DNA of 64,000 nucleotides from Acidovorax radicis N35 (GTDB lineage Bacteria > Pseudomonadota > Gammaproteobacteria > Burkholderiales > Burkholderiaceae_C), in NCBI RefSeq assembly GCF_000204195.1, contig NZ_AFBG01000023.1, positions 124,001 through 188,000 of the forward strand. The letters are read 5' to 3'. A program made the translations under genes and the position numbers. How positions within the stretch are numbered: the first letter of the stretch is position 1; every line of letters starts with the position of its first letter. Shown here in pieces: positions 40,845 through 50,340 of the stretch. Below the pieces are notes generated by a model. It searched no databases. It saw nothing but the letters and a program-made list of their open reading frames with translations, and was not told the DNA's origin.

Positions 40845-41216
40845 ATGGACAAGACCCAAGCCGCCCCATTCCGCCAACTGTTGCTGGCCCAGCAATCCGG
40901 GCTGCGGGCGCAGTTGGCTGCGCAGCGCGGCGGCGTCATAGGCCGTGCAGAGGCCGCTGCCGACCACTTTGGCCAGCCCGAGGACCCACGGGCCCAGCTG
41001 GCCACCGAGCGTGAACTGGAATTTGCGCTGGACGAACGCGAAACCACCCATCTGGCCGCCGTGGAAGCTGCTTTGGCCCGCATCGAAGACGGCACGTACG
41101 GTGAATGCACGGACTGCGGCACCCACATCACCGCCGCCCGCCTGCATGCCACCCCCGAAGCTGCGCGCTGCGTGCATTGCCAGGAGAAGGCCGAGCAGCA
41201 TCGCCGCGCAGCCTGA
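40845..41216 (+). CDS. DksA/TraR-type zinc-finger protein
   Basis: 123 residues from MDKTQAAPFRQ with CGAGGAGA upstream. An N-terminal coiled coil (about 8-85) is followed by the zinc finger CTDCGTHI ... ARCVHCQ, a four-Cys site. The acidic tip expected in DksA is not clear: ELEFALDERETTHLAAVEAALARIEDGTYGEC. It is probably a TraR/DksA-like protein entering the RNA polymerase secondary channel, but may be a shorter relative without ppGpp function. Confidence 0.85.
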   Translation: MDKTQAAPFRQLLLAQQSGLRAQLAAQRGGVIGRAEAAADHFGQPEDPRAQLATERELEFALDERETTHLAAVEAALARIEDGTYGECTDCGTHITAARLHATPEAARCVHCQEKAEQHRRAA

Positions 41217-41302
41217 ATCGGCGCACGCTGCTCCAGCGTTCCGCCGCCACTTCCAGCAAAACCTCCGCCCACGCACCCATACTGGCTGCTATCCTTTGCA
41301 GG

Positions 41303-41716
41303 ATGCGCAGCCTGTTTCACCTTGCCTTTCACGTGACCGACCTCGATGCCGCCCGCCGCTTCTACGGCGGTGTGCTGGGCTGCCAGGAAGGCCGAAGCAC
41401 CGACACCTGGGTGGATTTTGATTTCTTTGGCCACCAGATCTCGCTGCACCTGGGCACACCCTTTTCCAGCGCCCGCACGGGCCACGTCGGCAATCACCTG
41501 GTGCCCATGCCGCACTTCGGCGCCATCCTGGAATTGCCCGACTGGCATGCGCTGGCCGCACGCCTGAAAGCAGCTGGCACCGCCTTTGTCCTGGAGCCAC
41601 AGGTGCGTTTTGAAGGCCAGCCCGGGGAACAGTGGACGATGTTCTTTCACGACCCGAGCGGTAATCCCATCGAGATCAAGGGCTTTCGCTCGCTGGACGC
41701 GGTGTACGCACCGTGA
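41303..41716 (+). CDS. VOC-family (glyoxalase/dioxygenase-like) protein
   Basis: 137 residues, two beta-alpha-beta3 modules. FHLAFHVTDLDAARRFYGGVLGC opens module 1. ISLHLG and FHDPSGNPIEIKGF close the metal site; His in FHVTD, His in SLHLG and Glu in IEIK are likely ligands. Family members include dioxygenases, lactoylglutathione lyases and resistance proteins, and the reaction cannot be told here. Its stop overlaps the GTG of marC (GTGA), so the two are coupled. Confidence 0.85.
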   Translation: MRSLFHLAFHVTDLDAARRFYGGVLGCQEGRSTDTWVDFDFFGHQISLHLGTPFSSARTGHVGNHLVPMPHFGAILELPDWHALAARLKAAGTAFVLEPQVRFEGQPGEQWTMFFHDPSGNPIEIKGFRSLDAVYAP

Positions 41717-42306
41717 GCTACACCTTCGCATCGGCCACCATCCTGCTGTTGCTGATCACCGATCCGCTGGGCAACATCCCCATTTTTGCCAACGCACTGC
41801 GCGGCGTGGCGCCCGAACGGCGGGCGCGGGTGATCCTGCGGGAAGTGCTGATCGCGTTTGCGCTGCTGATGGTGTTCCTGTTCTTCGGCGCGGAGTTTCT
41901 GCGCGTGATGAACCTGAGCGATCTTTCGCTGCAGATAGCAGGCGCCGTCGTGCTATTTCTGATCGCACTGCGCATGATCTTTCCGCCCGAATCCGGGCCA
42001 CAGGCCGAATTGCCTGGAGAGCCGCTGATCGTGCCACTGGCCATTCCGGCCTTGGCGGGCCCCTCGGCCCTGGCCACGGTGATGTTGCTGGTGGCCCAGG
42101 CCCCCGAGCGCCGTTGGGAATGGGTGGGCGCGCTGTGCGTGACCATGGCCGTGTGCGCCGTGGTGCTGTTGATGGCCGAACGCATCCAGCGCCTGGTGGG
42201 AGAACGCGTGGTGATGGCGTTTGAACGCCTGATGGGCTTGATCCTGGTCGCCATCTCGGTGGAGATGCTGATCCGGGGGATCAAGCAGCTCGCACAGCAG
42301 CTGTAG
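41713..42306 (+). CDS. MarC/YhgN-family inner-membrane protein
   Basis: 197 residues, six helices, GTG start. LLLLITDPLGNIPIFANAL and FERLMGLILVAISVEMLIRGI are the family signature and match E. coli YhgN better than MarC. Despite the MarC name, no role in multidrug resistance is established; the function is unknown. It is translated together with the VOC protein and converges on the Rrf2 gene. Confidence 0.9.
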   Translation: MSYTFASATILLLLITDPLGNIPIFANALRGVAPERRARVILREVLIAFALLMVFLFFGAEFLRVMNLSDLSLQIAGAVVLFLIALRMIFPPESGPQAELPGEPLIVPLAIPALAGPSALATVMLLVAQAPERRWEWVGALCVTMAVCAVVLLMAERIQRLVGERVVMAFERLMGLILVAISVEMLIRGIKQLAQQL

Positions 42307-42370
42307 TCGCCGCTCGCCCCCAACAGCGAGGGAGGGGAACCGGGGATTCCACCTCCGCTCCGCCCTGAGG

Positions 42371-42384
42371 GCTGGCATGCCAGC
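42371..42384. terminator. Palindrome between convergent genes
   Basis: GCTGGCATGCCAGC is a perfect 14-base palindrome in the 106-bp gap between marC and the Rrf2 gene. A second GC-rich palindrome, GCGCCGCCGGCGCGC, follows. No T run; perhaps a bidirectional end. Confidence 0.35.
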
Positions 42385-42412
42385 AACTACAGTGCGCCGC
42401 CGGCGCGCAAGC

Positions 42413-42958
42413 TCAACGGCGTTGCAGCAACGGGATGGTGCCCAGTGCGAACACCGAGTTGGGCACCCCCACCCGCGCCATCAAAGGGCGTGGCTTGGCG
42501 TTCAGCTTGGGTCGGGGTGCGACAGGCGCCATCTCCTCAGCAACCACCCCCTTGGCATGCTGCTCGGCCACAAGGTCCTGCAAAGTCACTGACTGCAGGT
42601 ACTCCATGACCCGCGCGTTGAAGGTGGACCAAAGTTCACCCGTCATCGACTTCACCTGGGCAGCCTGGCCGACATCCAGGCTTTGCAGATCGTCAGTCTT
42701 GAGGTTTTCGACGGCCAGGATGATCTCGGCAACCGAGATCTGGTCGGTGTTCCGGGCCAGGGTGTAGCCGCCGCCAGGGCCGCGTGTGCTGTCCACGAGC
42801 CCGGCACGCCGCAGGGCACTGAACAGCTGCTCCAGGTACGACAGCGAGGTGCCCTGCCGTGCGCTGATCGTCGACAGTGCTACCGGCCGCATCTTCTGGC
42901 GCAGTGCCAAATCCGTCATTGCCGATACCGCAAGTTGTCCTCGGGTGGTGATCCGCAT
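42413..42958 (-). CDS. Rrf2-family regulator lacking cluster cysteines
   Basis: 181 residues. Residues 1-80 are the winged helix of IscR-type proteins (MRITTRGQLAVSAMTDLALRQ, TISARQGTSLSYLEQLFSALRRAGLVDSTRGPGGGYTLAR). Where IscR has its three Fe-S cysteines this protein reads LKTDDLQSLDVGQAAQVKSMTGELW, with none. The whole chain has no Cys. It should therefore act without a cluster or through another signal. The C-terminus (PRPKLNAKPRPLMARV) is an Arg/Pro tail. It is divergent from nhaR. Confidence 0.88.
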   Translation of the reverse strand: MRITTRGQLAVSAMTDLALRQKMRPVALSTISARQGTSLSYLEQLFSALRRAGLVDSTRGPGGGYTLARNTDQISVAEIILAVENLKTDDLQSLDVGQAAQVKSMTGELWSTFNARVMEYLQSVTLQDLVAEQHAKGVVAEEMAPVAPRPKLNAKPRPLMARVGVPNSVFALGTIPLLQRR

Positions 42959-43046
42959 CGTTGCTACTCCTTGTGAACGTTGACAGTTCCAGACCGCAGC
43001 GCGAACCGCTGCGGAAAGGGGCCAAGGGTTCAATGTAGGACGTTTG

Positions 43047-43059
43047 ATACTTCGCGTAT
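43047..43059. promoter_or_regulatory. Operator-like palindrome, Rrf2-nhaR gap
   Basis: ATAC, TTCGC, GTAT: a short inverted repeat with the T-N11-A form of LysR sites, in the 151-bp A/T-rich divergent gap. It could serve NhaR, the Rrf2 protein, or both. Confidence 0.45.
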
Positions 43060-43109
43060 ATTCGTTTTATTGGAGCAAATAATTCGCTTTTTCCGCAGTA
43101 TCTACCCCC

Positions 43110-44006
43110 ATGAACTTTAAACACCTCCGATATTTCTGGACAGTTGCCAAAGCCGGCGGCGTCATGCGGGCTGGTGAACAACTGCACACCACGCCCCAGA
43201 CGCTGTCCGGCCAGATCAAGCAACTGGAGGAATGGCTGGGCCACGACCTGTTTCGCAAGCGCGGGCGCGGGCTTGAACTCACCAGCGAAGGCCGTGTCGC
43301 CCTGGGATACGCCGAACAGATCTTTGCGCTGGGTGACGAGTTGGAGAAATCCATCCGCCTCTCGCGTGGCCAGGCCAAGCCGCTGGAATTTCGTGTGGGG
43401 GTGGCCGACTCCATTGCCAAATCCGTGGCGTATCACCTTCTGGAGCCGGCGCTTGGAATGCCTGAGCAGGTGCACATGACCTGCCAGGAGGGGAAATTTC
43501 CAGAACTGATTGCACAACTGAGCCTGCACAAGCTCGATCTGGTGCTCGCGGACGAGCCGGTCTCCAAGAAGATCGGTGTCAAGGCGTTCAACCACCCTTT
43601 GGGAACCAGCGGCATGAGTTTTTTCAGCGCGCCTGGCCTGAGGGCGCAGCTGGACGGAACATTCCCCCAATGCCTCCAAGGAGCCCCCATGCTCATCCAG
43701 GGGCCCATGTCCTCTGTGCGCCAGCAGCTCGACCACTGGCTCAATAAACACCATCTTCAGCCCCGGATCGTGGGAGAGTTCGATGACAGCGCCCTCATGA
43801 ACGCCTTCGGCCGCGAAGGCCGGGGAGTTTTTACCTCACCCACGGTTCTGGACGCGGAAACCACCACCCAGTTCGGTGTCGAGGTGATCGGTCGCACTAC
43901 AGAGCTGGTCGAGGAGTTTTTTGCAATCTCCGTGGAGCGGCGCATCACGCACCCTTGCGTGGTGGCAATTACCAAGGCGGCAAAGGCCGATCTTTTTGGG
44001 AGATGA
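43110..44006 (+). CDS. nhaR: LysR-family transcription regulator NhaR
   Basis: 298 residues. The helix-turn-helix is MNFKHLRYFWTVAKAGGVMRAGEQLHTTPQTLSGQIKQLEEWLGHDLFRKRGRGLELT. The effector domain keeps NhaR landmarks such as VGVADSIAKSV, LSLHKLDLVLADEPV and ILGEFDDAALM-like IVGEFDDSALMNAFG. E. coli NhaR senses sodium and activates nhaA, but no nhaA is nearby. Here its partner is the divergent cysteine-free Rrf2 regulator. The target genes are unknown. Confidence 0.9.
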   Translation: MNFKHLRYFWTVAKAGGVMRAGEQLHTTPQTLSGQIKQLEEWLGHDLFRKRGRGLELTSEGRVALGYAEQIFALGDELEKSIRLSRGQAKPLEFRVGVADSIAKSVAYHLLEPALGMPEQVHMTCQEGKFPELIAQLSLHKLDLVLADEPVSKKIGVKAFNHPLGTSGMSFFSAPGLRAQLDGTFPQCLQGAPMLIQGPMSSVRQQLDHWLNKHHLQPRIVGEFDDSALMNAFGREGRGVFTSPTVLDAETTTQFGVEVIGRTTELVEEFFAISVERRITHPCVVAITKAAKADLFGR

Positions 44007-44267
44007 GAGACCTCCCAATGCGGGCAGGGAATTCCTCCCCTGTCACAGCCAAAGCGGCTTTGCTCTGGCTACAGAAAACCGGTGCTCAGCAATGGGGTCA
44101 GTTGGCGCAATAGCTGAACACAGCCACCACCTCCCTGAGCCACCAGGGTATTTGCCCCGTTGAGTACGCGCGACGGGCTAACGGAGGGCTGCCGCATCAC
44201 TTGCCCCAGCAGGACACAGCAATTGCCTGACACGTGTGGACGCAGCGCCAGCCAAGGCCCACAAACG
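44007..44267. other. Intergenic stretch without a recognised gene
   Basis: Between nhaR and the terminator of the tRNA/ribosomal transcript. Small imperfect hairpins occur around 44048-44072 and 44150-44180. I find no credible coding frame, tRNA or riboswitch. Confidence 0.6.
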
Positions 44268-44295
44268 AAAACGCCCACTATAGAGTGGGCGTTTT
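44268..44295. terminator. Bidirectional intrinsic terminator
   Basis: AAAACGCCCACT, ATAG, AGTGGGCGTTTT: a perfect 12-base stem with A and T runs at its ends, so it works on both strands. It ends the rplQ-tRNA transcript and possibly nhaR. Confidence 0.88.
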
Positions 44296-44320
44296 GCTTA
44301 GCAGATGCCTGCTATTTTTT

Positions 44321-44397
<77 letters not shown>

Positions 44398-44419
44398 GTA
44401 AGAAATAAATTATACCCTA

Positions 44420-44812
44420 TTATTCAGCTGCTGCCGAATTATTTTCAGTTTCAGCTGCACGATCCACCAGTTCAACCAGGGCCATAGGGGCGTTGTCGCC
44501 CACGCGGAAGCCCATCTTCAGAATACGGGTGTAACCACCGGGACGCGCATTGAAGCGGGGACCCAGGTCGTTGAACAGCTTGGTGACGCTGTCACGATCA
44601 CGCAGGCGGTTAAAAGCCAGGCGGCGATTGGCAACGGTGTCCACCTTGGCGAGGGTGATCATGGGTTCGATCACACGGCGCAGTTCCTTGGCCTTGGGGA
44701 CGGTGGTCTTGATGACTTCGTGCTCGATGATCGAGTTCATCATGTTCTGCAGCATCGCAAGGCGGTGCGAGCTAGTGCGATTGAGTTTGCGGAGGCCGTG
44801 ACCGTGACGCAT
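44420..44812 (-). CDS. rplQ: 50S ribosomal protein L17
   Basis: 130 residues: [24 protein letters not shown] is the typical start and [27 protein letters not shown] the conserved core. L17 sits at the large-subunit tunnel exit. Last protein gene of the alpha operon, 120 bp after rpoA. That gap holds a CTCTCC ... GGAGGG hairpin followed by CTCGGTTTTT, an attenuator-like structure. tRNA-fMet follows. Confidence 0.98.
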   Translation of the reverse strand: MRHGHGLRKLNRTSSHRLAMLQNMMNSIIEHEVIKTTVPKAKELRRVIEPMITLAKVDTVANRRLAFNRLRDRDSVTKLFNDLGPRFNARPGGYTRILKMGFRVGDNAPMALVELVDRAAETENNSAAAE

Positions 44813-44932
44813 GGTGCTTTTTCCTTATTTAAAATTAAATCAGGCAGCCGTATAAGGTACTGCCCGAGGCACTGTCCCCTTCAAGGGAACCAAAAACCGA
44901 GCCCTCCTATTCGGAGAGCCCAGAATTATAAC

Positions 44933-45925
44933 TTAACGCTTGTCCAGACCGGCTGGTGGCCAGTTCTCCAATTTCATGCCCAGCGTGAGACCACGCGATG
45001 CGAGCACTTCCTTGATCTCGTTCAGCGACTTACGGCCCAGGTTAGGCGTCTTGAGCAACTCGTTCTCGGTGCGCTGGATCAGGTCACCGATGTAGTAGAT
45101 GTTCTCAGCCTTCAGGCAGTTGGCCGAACGCACGGTCAGTTCAAGCTCGTCCACAGGACGCAGCAGGATCGGATCGAACGTGGCGTTGCCGCGTGGACCT
45201 GCAGGTGCATCGAACGCGGCCAGCTCGCCGCCTTCCAGCTGTGCAAACACAGCCAGTTGTTCCACCAGGATCTTGGCCGATGCACGCACTGCGTCTTCGG
45301 CAGTGATAGCACCATTGGTCTCGATCTCGACGACCAGCTTGTCCAGGTCGGTACGCTGCTCCACGCGGGCGCTTTCCACCGTGTAGCTCACGCGCTTCAC
45401 AGGGGAGAACGATGCGTCCAGCACAATACGCCCAATCGACTTGGTCGATTCGTCTGCATAGCGGCGCAGGCTGCCAGGCACGTAGCCACGGCCCTTCTCA
45501 ACCTTGATCTGCATGTCCAGCTTGCCGCCAGCCGACAGGTTGGCAATCACATGGTCAGGGTTGACGATTTCCACGTCATGAGGGGTCTGGATATCACGCG
45601 CCGTGACCACACCTTCACCATCCTTGCGCAGGCTCAACGTGACTTCGTCACGGTTGTGCAGCTTGAACACCACGCCCTTGAGGTTCAGCAGGATGTTGAC
45701 CACATCTTCTTGAACGCCGTCAATGGACGAGTACTCATGCAGAACGCCTGCAATGGTGACTTCCGTCGCTGCGTAACCCACCATGGACGAGAGCAGGACG
45801 CGCCGAATGGCGTTGCCCAGCGTGTGGCCGTACCCACGCTCGAACGGCTCCAGTGCGACCTTGGCACGATTGTGGCCAAGCTGCTCGACATTGATCGCCT
45901 TGGGTTTCAGCAAATTGGTTTGCAT
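44933..45925 (-). CDS. rpoA: RNA polymerase alpha subunit
   Basis: 330 residues. The assembly domain (about 1-235) contains [23 protein letters not shown]. The C-terminal DNA- and activator-binding domain (about 250-325) contains [51 protein letters not shown]. Length and motifs are standard. It lies between rpsD (112 bp before) and rplQ. Confidence 0.98.
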   Translation of the reverse strand: MQTNLLKPKAINVEQLGHNRAKVALEPFERGYGHTLGNAIRRVLLSSMVGYAATEVTIAGVLHEYSSIDGVQEDVVNILLNLKGVVFKLHNRDEVTLSLRKDGEGVVTARDIQTPHDVEIVNPDHVIANLSAGGKLDMQIKVEKGRGYVPGSLRRYADESTKSIGRIVLDASFSPVKRVSYTVESARVEQRTDLDKLVVEIETNGAITAEDAVRASAKILVEQLAVFAQLEGGELAAFDAPAGPRGNATFDPILLRPVDELELTVRSANCLKAENIYYIGDLIQRTENELLKTPNLGRKSLNEIKEVLASRGLTLGMKLENWPPAGLDKR

Positions 45926-45979
45926 TCAGACTTCCTCTCAATACCCCCAGCTCGTTACACCGGTAAGGCTGGTGAAGCG

Positions 45980-46007
45980 CCTAAACCGCGATGCCTCGCG
46001 GTTTAGG
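45980..46007 (-). promoter_or_regulatory. Perfect 11-bp hairpin between rpsD and rpoA
   Basis: CCTAAACCGCG and its exact complement around ATGCCT. On the minus strand it follows the rpsD stop and precedes rpoA by about 55 bases. No T run follows, so it is more likely a processing or translational signal than a terminator. Confidence 0.55.
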
Positions 46008-46037
46008 GACGGTTTTCTCGAAATACGTACCGAGCGA

Positions 46038-46661
46038 TTAGCGCGAGTACAACTCAACGATCAGGGATTCGTTGATGTCGGCGCCAAACTCATCACGGTC
46101 TGGCACCTTCTTGAAGATGCCTTCAGCCTTTTCAGCATTCACTTCCACCCAAGCCGGCATGCCTACTTGAGCGGCGAGTTGCAGAGCTTCCACAACGCGG
46201 TTTTGTTTCTTCGACTTTTCACGCACTGCAACCACGTCACCCGTCTTCACGAGGTACGAAGCGATGTTCACGGACTTGCCGTTCACGGTGATCGCCTTGT
46301 GGGACACCAGCTGACGCGCTTCAGCGCGGGTCGAGCCGAAACCCATGCGGTACACCACATTGTCCAGACGCGATTCCAGCAGGAACAGCAGGTTGGCGCC
46401 GGTGTTGCCCTTTTTGCCGTCAGCGGCTTCGAAGTAGCGACGGAATTGCTTCTCCAGCACGCCGTACATGCGCTTGACCTTCTGCTTTTCACGCAGTTGC
46501 AGACCATAGTCAGAGGTACGGGCACCAGAGGTGCGGCCGTGCTGACCAGGCTTGGAGTCGAATTTGGACTTGTCGGCGATCGAGCGACGGGCGCTCTTCA
46601 GGAACAGGTCCGTGCCTTCACGGCGGGAGAGTTTGGCCTTGGGGCCGAGGTAACGTGCCAC
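46038..46661 (-). CDS. rpsD: 30S ribosomal protein S4
   Basis: 207 residues: [23 protein letters not shown], then the S4 RNA-binding domain at about 97-160 ([31 protein letters not shown]). There are no N-terminal zinc cysteines, so it is the Cys-free form. S4 starts small-subunit assembly and in E. coli represses the alpha operon. The 90-bp gap to rpsK carries hairpins around 46685-46700 and 46704-46734. Confidence 0.98.
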   Translation of the reverse strand: MARYLGPKAKLSRREGTDLFLKSARRSIADKSKFDSKPGQHGRTSGARTSDYGLQLREKQKVKRMYGVLEKQFRRYFEAADGKKGNTGANLLFLLESRLDNVVYRMGFGSTRAEARQLVSHKAITVNGKSVNIASYLVKTGDVVAVREKSKKQNRVVEALQLAAQVGMPAWVEVNAEKAEGIFKKVPDRDEFGADINESLIVELYSR

Positions 46662-46751
46662 TTGAGCTTCCTTTGTGTCATCTACCGCAAACCATTGCGG
46701 GAGCCGCCTGAGGCGCTTGCGCGTTCACAGGCGGCGGTGGGCTTAGAGAGA

Positions 46752-47156
46752 TTAGATACGACGACGCTTTTGAGGGCGGCAGCCGTTGTGGGGCACCGGG
46801 GTCACGTCAGAAATCGACGTGATGCGGATGCCCAGTGCGCCCAGTGCGCGCACCGAAGATTCACGGCCAGGACCAGGGCCCTTGATTTCAACGTCAAGGT
46901 TCTTGATACCTTGGTCGATGGCAGCGCGGCCAGCCACTTCCGAAGCCACTTGAGCTGCGAAAGGAGTGGACTTGCGTGAGCCCTTGAAACCTTGGCCACC
47001 GGACGAAGCCCACGACAAGGCATTGCCTTGGCGATCGGTGATCGTGATGATGGTGTTGTTGAACGAGGCGTGCACGTGTGCAATACCGTCCGAAACGTTC
47101 TTCCGGACCTTCTTGCGAACGCGCTGAGCTGCGTTATTGGCAGGAGACTTAGCCAT
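46752..47156 (-). CDS. rpsK: 30S ribosomal protein S11
   Basis: 134 residues: [48 protein letters not shown] and the terminal [15 protein letters not shown] are family constants. S11 lines the mRNA exit platform of the small subunit. Sixteen bases separate it from rpsM, with a further 90-bp hairpin-containing gap before rpsD. Confidence 0.98.
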   Translation of the reverse strand: MAKSPANNAAQRVRKKVRKNVSDGIAHVHASFNNTIITITDRQGNALSWASSGGQGFKGSRKSTPFAAQVASEVAGRAAIDQGIKNLDVEIKGPGPGRESSVRALGALGIRITSISDVTPVPHNGCRPQKRRRI

Positions 47157-47172
47157 GATGATCTTTCAATCT

Positions 47173-47538
47173 TTATTTCTTCAGTGCAGCTGCACCCTTG
47201 CGCGGACCCTTGCGAGTGCGTGCATTGGTACGGGTGCGCTGACCACGCATTGGCAGACCGCGGCGATGGCGGAAGCCACGATAGCAGCCGATGTCCATCA
47301 ATCGCTTGATGTTCATGGTGGTTTCGCGGCGCAGGTCACCTTCAATGGTGAACTGCTCGATTTGCTCGCGAATTTTTTCCAGATCACCGTCCGTCAGATC
47401 CTTGATCTTCTTGGAGTAAGCGATACCAGTTGCTTCGCAAATCTTGCGAGCGCGGGTGCGACCAATGCCAAAAATGGCGGTCAAACCGATTTCCGCGTGC
47501 TTGTGCGGCGGAATGTTAATGCCAGCGATACGTGCCAT
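47173..47538 (-). CDS. rpsM: 30S ribosomal protein S13
   Basis: 121 residues: [34 protein letters not shown], then [21 protein letters not shown] at the basic end. S13 contacts the P-site tRNA and the large subunit. First gene of the alpha group; rpmJ ends 23 bp upstream, so the spc and alpha units are continuous here. Confidence 0.98.
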   Translation of the reverse strand: MARIAGINIPPHKHAEIGLTAIFGIGRTRARKICEATGIAYSKKIKDLTDGDLEKIREQIEQFTIEGDLRRETTMNIKRLMDIGCYRGFRHRRGLPMRGQRTRTNARTRKGPRKGAAALKK

Positions 47539-47561
47539 ATGCGTCCTCTAATACTTTCCAA

Positions 47562-47675
47562 TCAACCTTGGCGCTGCTTGTGACGCAGATCCGTGCAGAT
47601 CACGCGCACCACACCCTTGCGGCGGATGATCTTGCAGTTGCGGCAGATTTTTTTGACCGAAGCCGAAACTCTCAT
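47562..47675 (-). CDS. rpmJ: 50S ribosomal protein L36
   Basis: 37 residues, too short for most gene tables: [19 protein letters not shown] then [18 protein letters not shown]. The zinc ligands C11, C14, C27 and H32 are present, so this is the zinc-binding form. AGGAGA lies five bases before the ATG. It sits between rpsM and an infA remnant. Confidence 0.96.
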   Translation of the reverse strand: MRVSASVKKICRNCKIIRRKGVVRVICTDLRHKQRQG

Positions 47676-47684
47676 TGCATTCTC

Positions 47685-47807
47685 CTAAAACTTGTCCATC
47701 CGTCCCGGCTGTTTCGCACGGAACACAATTTGTGCCCGCGAAAAATCGTGGGGCGCCAACTCAACCGATATCCAGTTCTTGCAGGCGGTGTCGCGATGCG
47801 AACACTA
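47685..47807 (-). pseudogene. infA: 3' remnant of infA (translation initiation factor IF-1)
   Basis: This 40-codon open stretch follows a TAG and has no start codon in its first half. It reads WISVELAPHDFSRAQIVFRAK and then QPGRMDKF before its stop. This is the last third of spc-type IF-1 (VTVELTPYDLSRARIVFRAK in relatives). Only 145 bases separate secY from rpmJ, too few for the usual 72 codons, so the 5' part is deleted. The position between secY and rpmJ is exactly where infA sits in other betaproteobacteria. The organism must have IF-1 elsewhere. Confidence 0.78.
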
Positions 47808-47819
47808 CCTTCCTCATCA

Positions 47820-49142
47820 TCAACCGCCACCTGCATTGCCTTTGAAGTTGGCCTTCTTGAGCAGCGATTCGTACTGTTGCGACATCATGTAGTTTTGAAC
47901 CTGGGCCATGAAGTCCATGGTCACAACCACAATGATCAGCAGCGAGGTTCCACCAAAGTAGAACGGAACGTTGTACTTCAAGATCAGGAACTCTGGCAAC
48001 AAACACACAAAGGTGATGTAGACAGCGCCCGCCAGAGTCAGGCGAACCAGAATCTTGTCGATATAACGTGCCGTTTGCTCACCCGGGCGGATGCCTGGAA
48101 TGAACGCACCGCTCTTCTTCAGGTTGTCTGCAGTTTCCCGGCTGTTGAAAACCAGGGCCGTGTAGAAAAAGCAGAAGAAGATGATTGCAGCGGCATAGAA
48201 CATCACGTAGATCGGCTGACCTGGGGTCAGTGCGCCCGAAATGTCCTTCAACCAGCGCATCGATTCACCCGCGCTGAACCAATTCACTACGGTTGCCGGC
48301 AACAGGATGATCGACGAAGCAAAGATCGGGGGAATCACGCCTGCCATGTTGAGCTTCAAGGGCAAATGCGACGACTGACCGCCATAGACCTTGTTACCCA
48401 CCTGCCGACGAGCGTAATTCACCAATATCTTGCGTTGGCCACGTTCCACGAACACCACGAAGTAGGTCACCAGACCAACCACGAGGACGATGAAGATAGC
48501 AGCCAGAATGCTCATGGCACCTGTACGAACCAATTCCAGAAGACCACCGATGGAACTTGGCAGGCCAGCAGCGATACCTGCAAAGATCAGGATCGAGATT
48601 CCGTTGCCCAAACCCCGCTCTGTGATCTGCTCACCCAGCCACATCAGAAACATCGTGCCAGCTGTCAGGCTGACAACAGCCGTCATGCGGAACCCGAAAC
48701 CAGGACTGAGCACAAGACCTGCAGAACTTTCCAGCGCCACCGCAATACCCAACGACTGGAACAGAGCAAGACCCAAGGTGCCATACCGCGTGTACTGCGT
48801 GATTTTCCTGCGACCGGCTTCGCCTTCCTTCTTCAACTGCTCGAATGTGGGAACCACATAAGTCATCAGCTGCATGATGATCGATGCCGAGATGTACGGC
48901 ATGATCCCCAGCGCGAAAACCGTGAAACGCGAAAGCGCGCCACCCGAGAACATGTTGAACAGATTCAGTATCCCGCCTTGCTGGCCACTGAAGAGCTGCT
49001 GGAGTTGGGCTGGATCGATACCGGGCACAGGGATATGAGCCCCGATGCGATACACGACCAGCGCAAGCAACAGAAAAACCAGACGACGGCGCAGGTCGCC
49101 GAACTTACCGGTCTTTGCAATTTGAGCTGCGCTAGTAGCCAC
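47820..49142 (-). CDS. secY: Preprotein translocase subunit SecY
   Basis: 440 residues, ten helices. It opens [31 protein letters not shown]. Conserved loops are [29 protein letters not shown] and [25 protein letters not shown]. It forms the inner-membrane protein channel with SecE and SecG. It is co-transcribed with rplO, 24 bp upstream. A short 18-codon frame overlaps its stop (TGATG) and leads into the infA remnant; I do not count it as a gene. Confidence 0.98.
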   Translation of the reverse strand: MATSAAQIAKTGKFGDLRRRLVFLLLALVVYRIGAHIPVPGIDPAQLQQLFSGQQGGILNLFNMFSGGALSRFTVFALGIMPYISASIIMQLMTYVVPTFEQLKKEGEAGRRKITQYTRYGTLGLALFQSLGIAVALESSAGLVLSPGFGFRMTAVVSLTAGTMFLMWLGEQITERGLGNGISILIFAGIAAGLPSSIGGLLELVRTGAMSILAAIFIVLVVGLVTYFVVFVERGQRKILVNYARRQVGNKVYGGQSSHLPLKLNMAGVIPPIFASSIILLPATVVNWFSAGESMRWLKDISGALTPGQPIYVMFYAAAIIFFCFFYTALVFNSRETADNLKKSGAFIPGIRPGEQTARYIDKILVRLTLAGAVYITFVCLLPEFLILKYNVPFYFGGTSLLIIVVVTMDFMAQVQNYMMSQQYESLLKKANFKGNAGGG

Positions 49143-49166
49143 AGATGCCTTCCTTCAGAGTCACAC

Positions 49167-49598
49167 TCAGGCGACGCTGCCGCCAGCAGCTTCAATCGCT
49201 GCCTTGGCACCAGCCGTAGCGCCCACGCCATTCAGCTTGACAGCCTTGGTCAGGGAACCGCTCTTGATGACCTTCACCACCTTAGCCAGTTCACCGATCA
49301 GACCAGCTTGCTTCAGAGCCAGCACATCCACTTCGGCCAGGCCGAGTTGATCCAATGCCGTCAACGTCACTTCTGCGTTGAACTTGAGCAAGTGCGACTT
49401 GAAGCCACGCTTGGGCAAGCGGCGTTGCAAAGGCATTTGACCGCCTTCAAAACCAACCTTATGGTAACCACCGGCGCGAGACTTCTGACCCTTGTGACCA
49501 CGGCCAGCGGTCTTGCCCAGGCCGGAGCCGATACCACGGCCTACGCGGCGCTTGGCATGCTTGGCGCCGTCTGCGGGCTTGATGCTATTGAGTTCCAT
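49167..49598 (-). CDS. rplO: 50S ribosomal protein L15
   Basis: 143 residues: [44 protein letters not shown] is the extended N-terminal arm that runs into 23S rRNA. The globular end has [23 protein letters not shown]. Standard spc-operon position, ten bases after rpmD. Confidence 0.98.
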   Translation of the reverse strand: MELNSIKPADGAKHAKRRVGRGIGSGLGKTAGRGHKGQKSRAGGYHKVGFEGGQMPLQRRLPKRGFKSHLLKFNAEVTLTALDQLGLAEVDVLALKQAGLIGELAKVVKVIKSGSLTKAVKLNGVGATAGAKAAIEAAGGSVA

Positions 49599-49608
49599 GA
49601 TCTATCTC

Positions 49609-49791
49609 TCAGAGGACTTTGACCAGATAGCTGATCTTGTTAATCATGCCGCGCACTTCGGGCGAGTCCTGCAGTTCGCTCACGCTATTGAGCTTGCGCA
49701 GACCCAGGCCACGAACGGTAGCGCGGTGCGATTCCTTGGTGCCAATCGGGCTGCGCACCAGTTGAATCTTGACGGTTTGTTGCGTAGTCAT
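49609..49791 (-). CDS. rpmD: 50S ribosomal protein L30
   Basis: 60 residues: [50 protein letters not shown]. The frame is open further upstream into rpsE, but the ATG at 49791, just after the rpsE stop, gives the family length. Between rpsE (13 bp) and rplO (10 bp). Confidence 0.96.
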   Translation of the reverse strand: MTTQQTVKIQLVRSPIGTKESHRATVRGLGLRKLNSVSELQDSPEVRGMINKISYLVKVL

Positions 49792-49804
49792 TTCCAGCTT
49801 CCTA

Positions 49805-50323
49805 TCAGGCGAAGATGTCTTCGACCGTCTTGCCGCGCTTGGCTGCCACATTCGACGGGGTGGTCGAATTGACGAGCGCATCAAAGGTGGCACGGACCAT
49901 GTTGTAGGGGTTCGACGAACCATGGCTCTTGGCCACGATGTCGGTGATGCCCACCACTTCGAAAACAGCGCGCATGGGGCCGCCAGCGATGATGCCGGTA
50001 CCCTTGGGAGCTGGGTGGAGTTCCACCGAAGCCGCACCGTGGTGACCCTTCACCGAGTGGTGAATGGTGCCGCTCTTGAGCGAAACCTTGACCAGGTTGC
50101 GACGGCATTCTTCCATCGCTTTTTGCACAGCTGCAGGCACTTCCTTGGACTTGCCCTTGCCCATGCCGACGCGGCCGTCACCGTCGCCAACCACAGTCAG
50201 TGCAGCGAAACCGAGAATACGGCCGCCCTTCACGACTTTGGTCACGCGGTTGACCGCGATCATTTTTTCGCGCAGACCGTCGTCTTGACCTTCGGTCTGC
50301 ACTTTGGGTTGAAATTTAGCCAT
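49805..50323 (-). CDS. rpsE: 30S ribosomal protein S5
   Basis: 172 residues. The N-terminal double-stranded-RNA-binding fold has [39 protein letters not shown]. The C-terminal domain has [48 protein letters not shown]. Involved in decoding accuracy and mRNA unwinding. Seventeen bases after rplR. Confidence 0.98.
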   Translation of the reverse strand: MAKFQPKVQTEGQDDGLREKMIAVNRVTKVVKGGRILGFAALTVVGDGDGRVGMGKGKSKEVPAAVQKAMEECRRNLVKVSLKSGTIHHSVKGHHGAASVELHPAPKGTGIIAGGPMRAVFEVVGITDIVAKSHGSSNPYNMVRATFDALVNSTTPSNVAAKRGKTVEDIFA

Positions 50324-50340
50324 TTTTTATTCCGCTCCGC

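Noticed and set aside
47767-47821. 18-codon frame overlapping the secY stop
   Set aside because: No similarity to anything and it ends inside the infA remnant; more likely chance after the deletion.
47532-49622. Very long open frame on the plus strand, opposite rpsM to rplO
   Set aside because: It mirrors the ribosomal genes on the other strand and its composition is a by-product of their codon bias; no known domain and no ribosome site.
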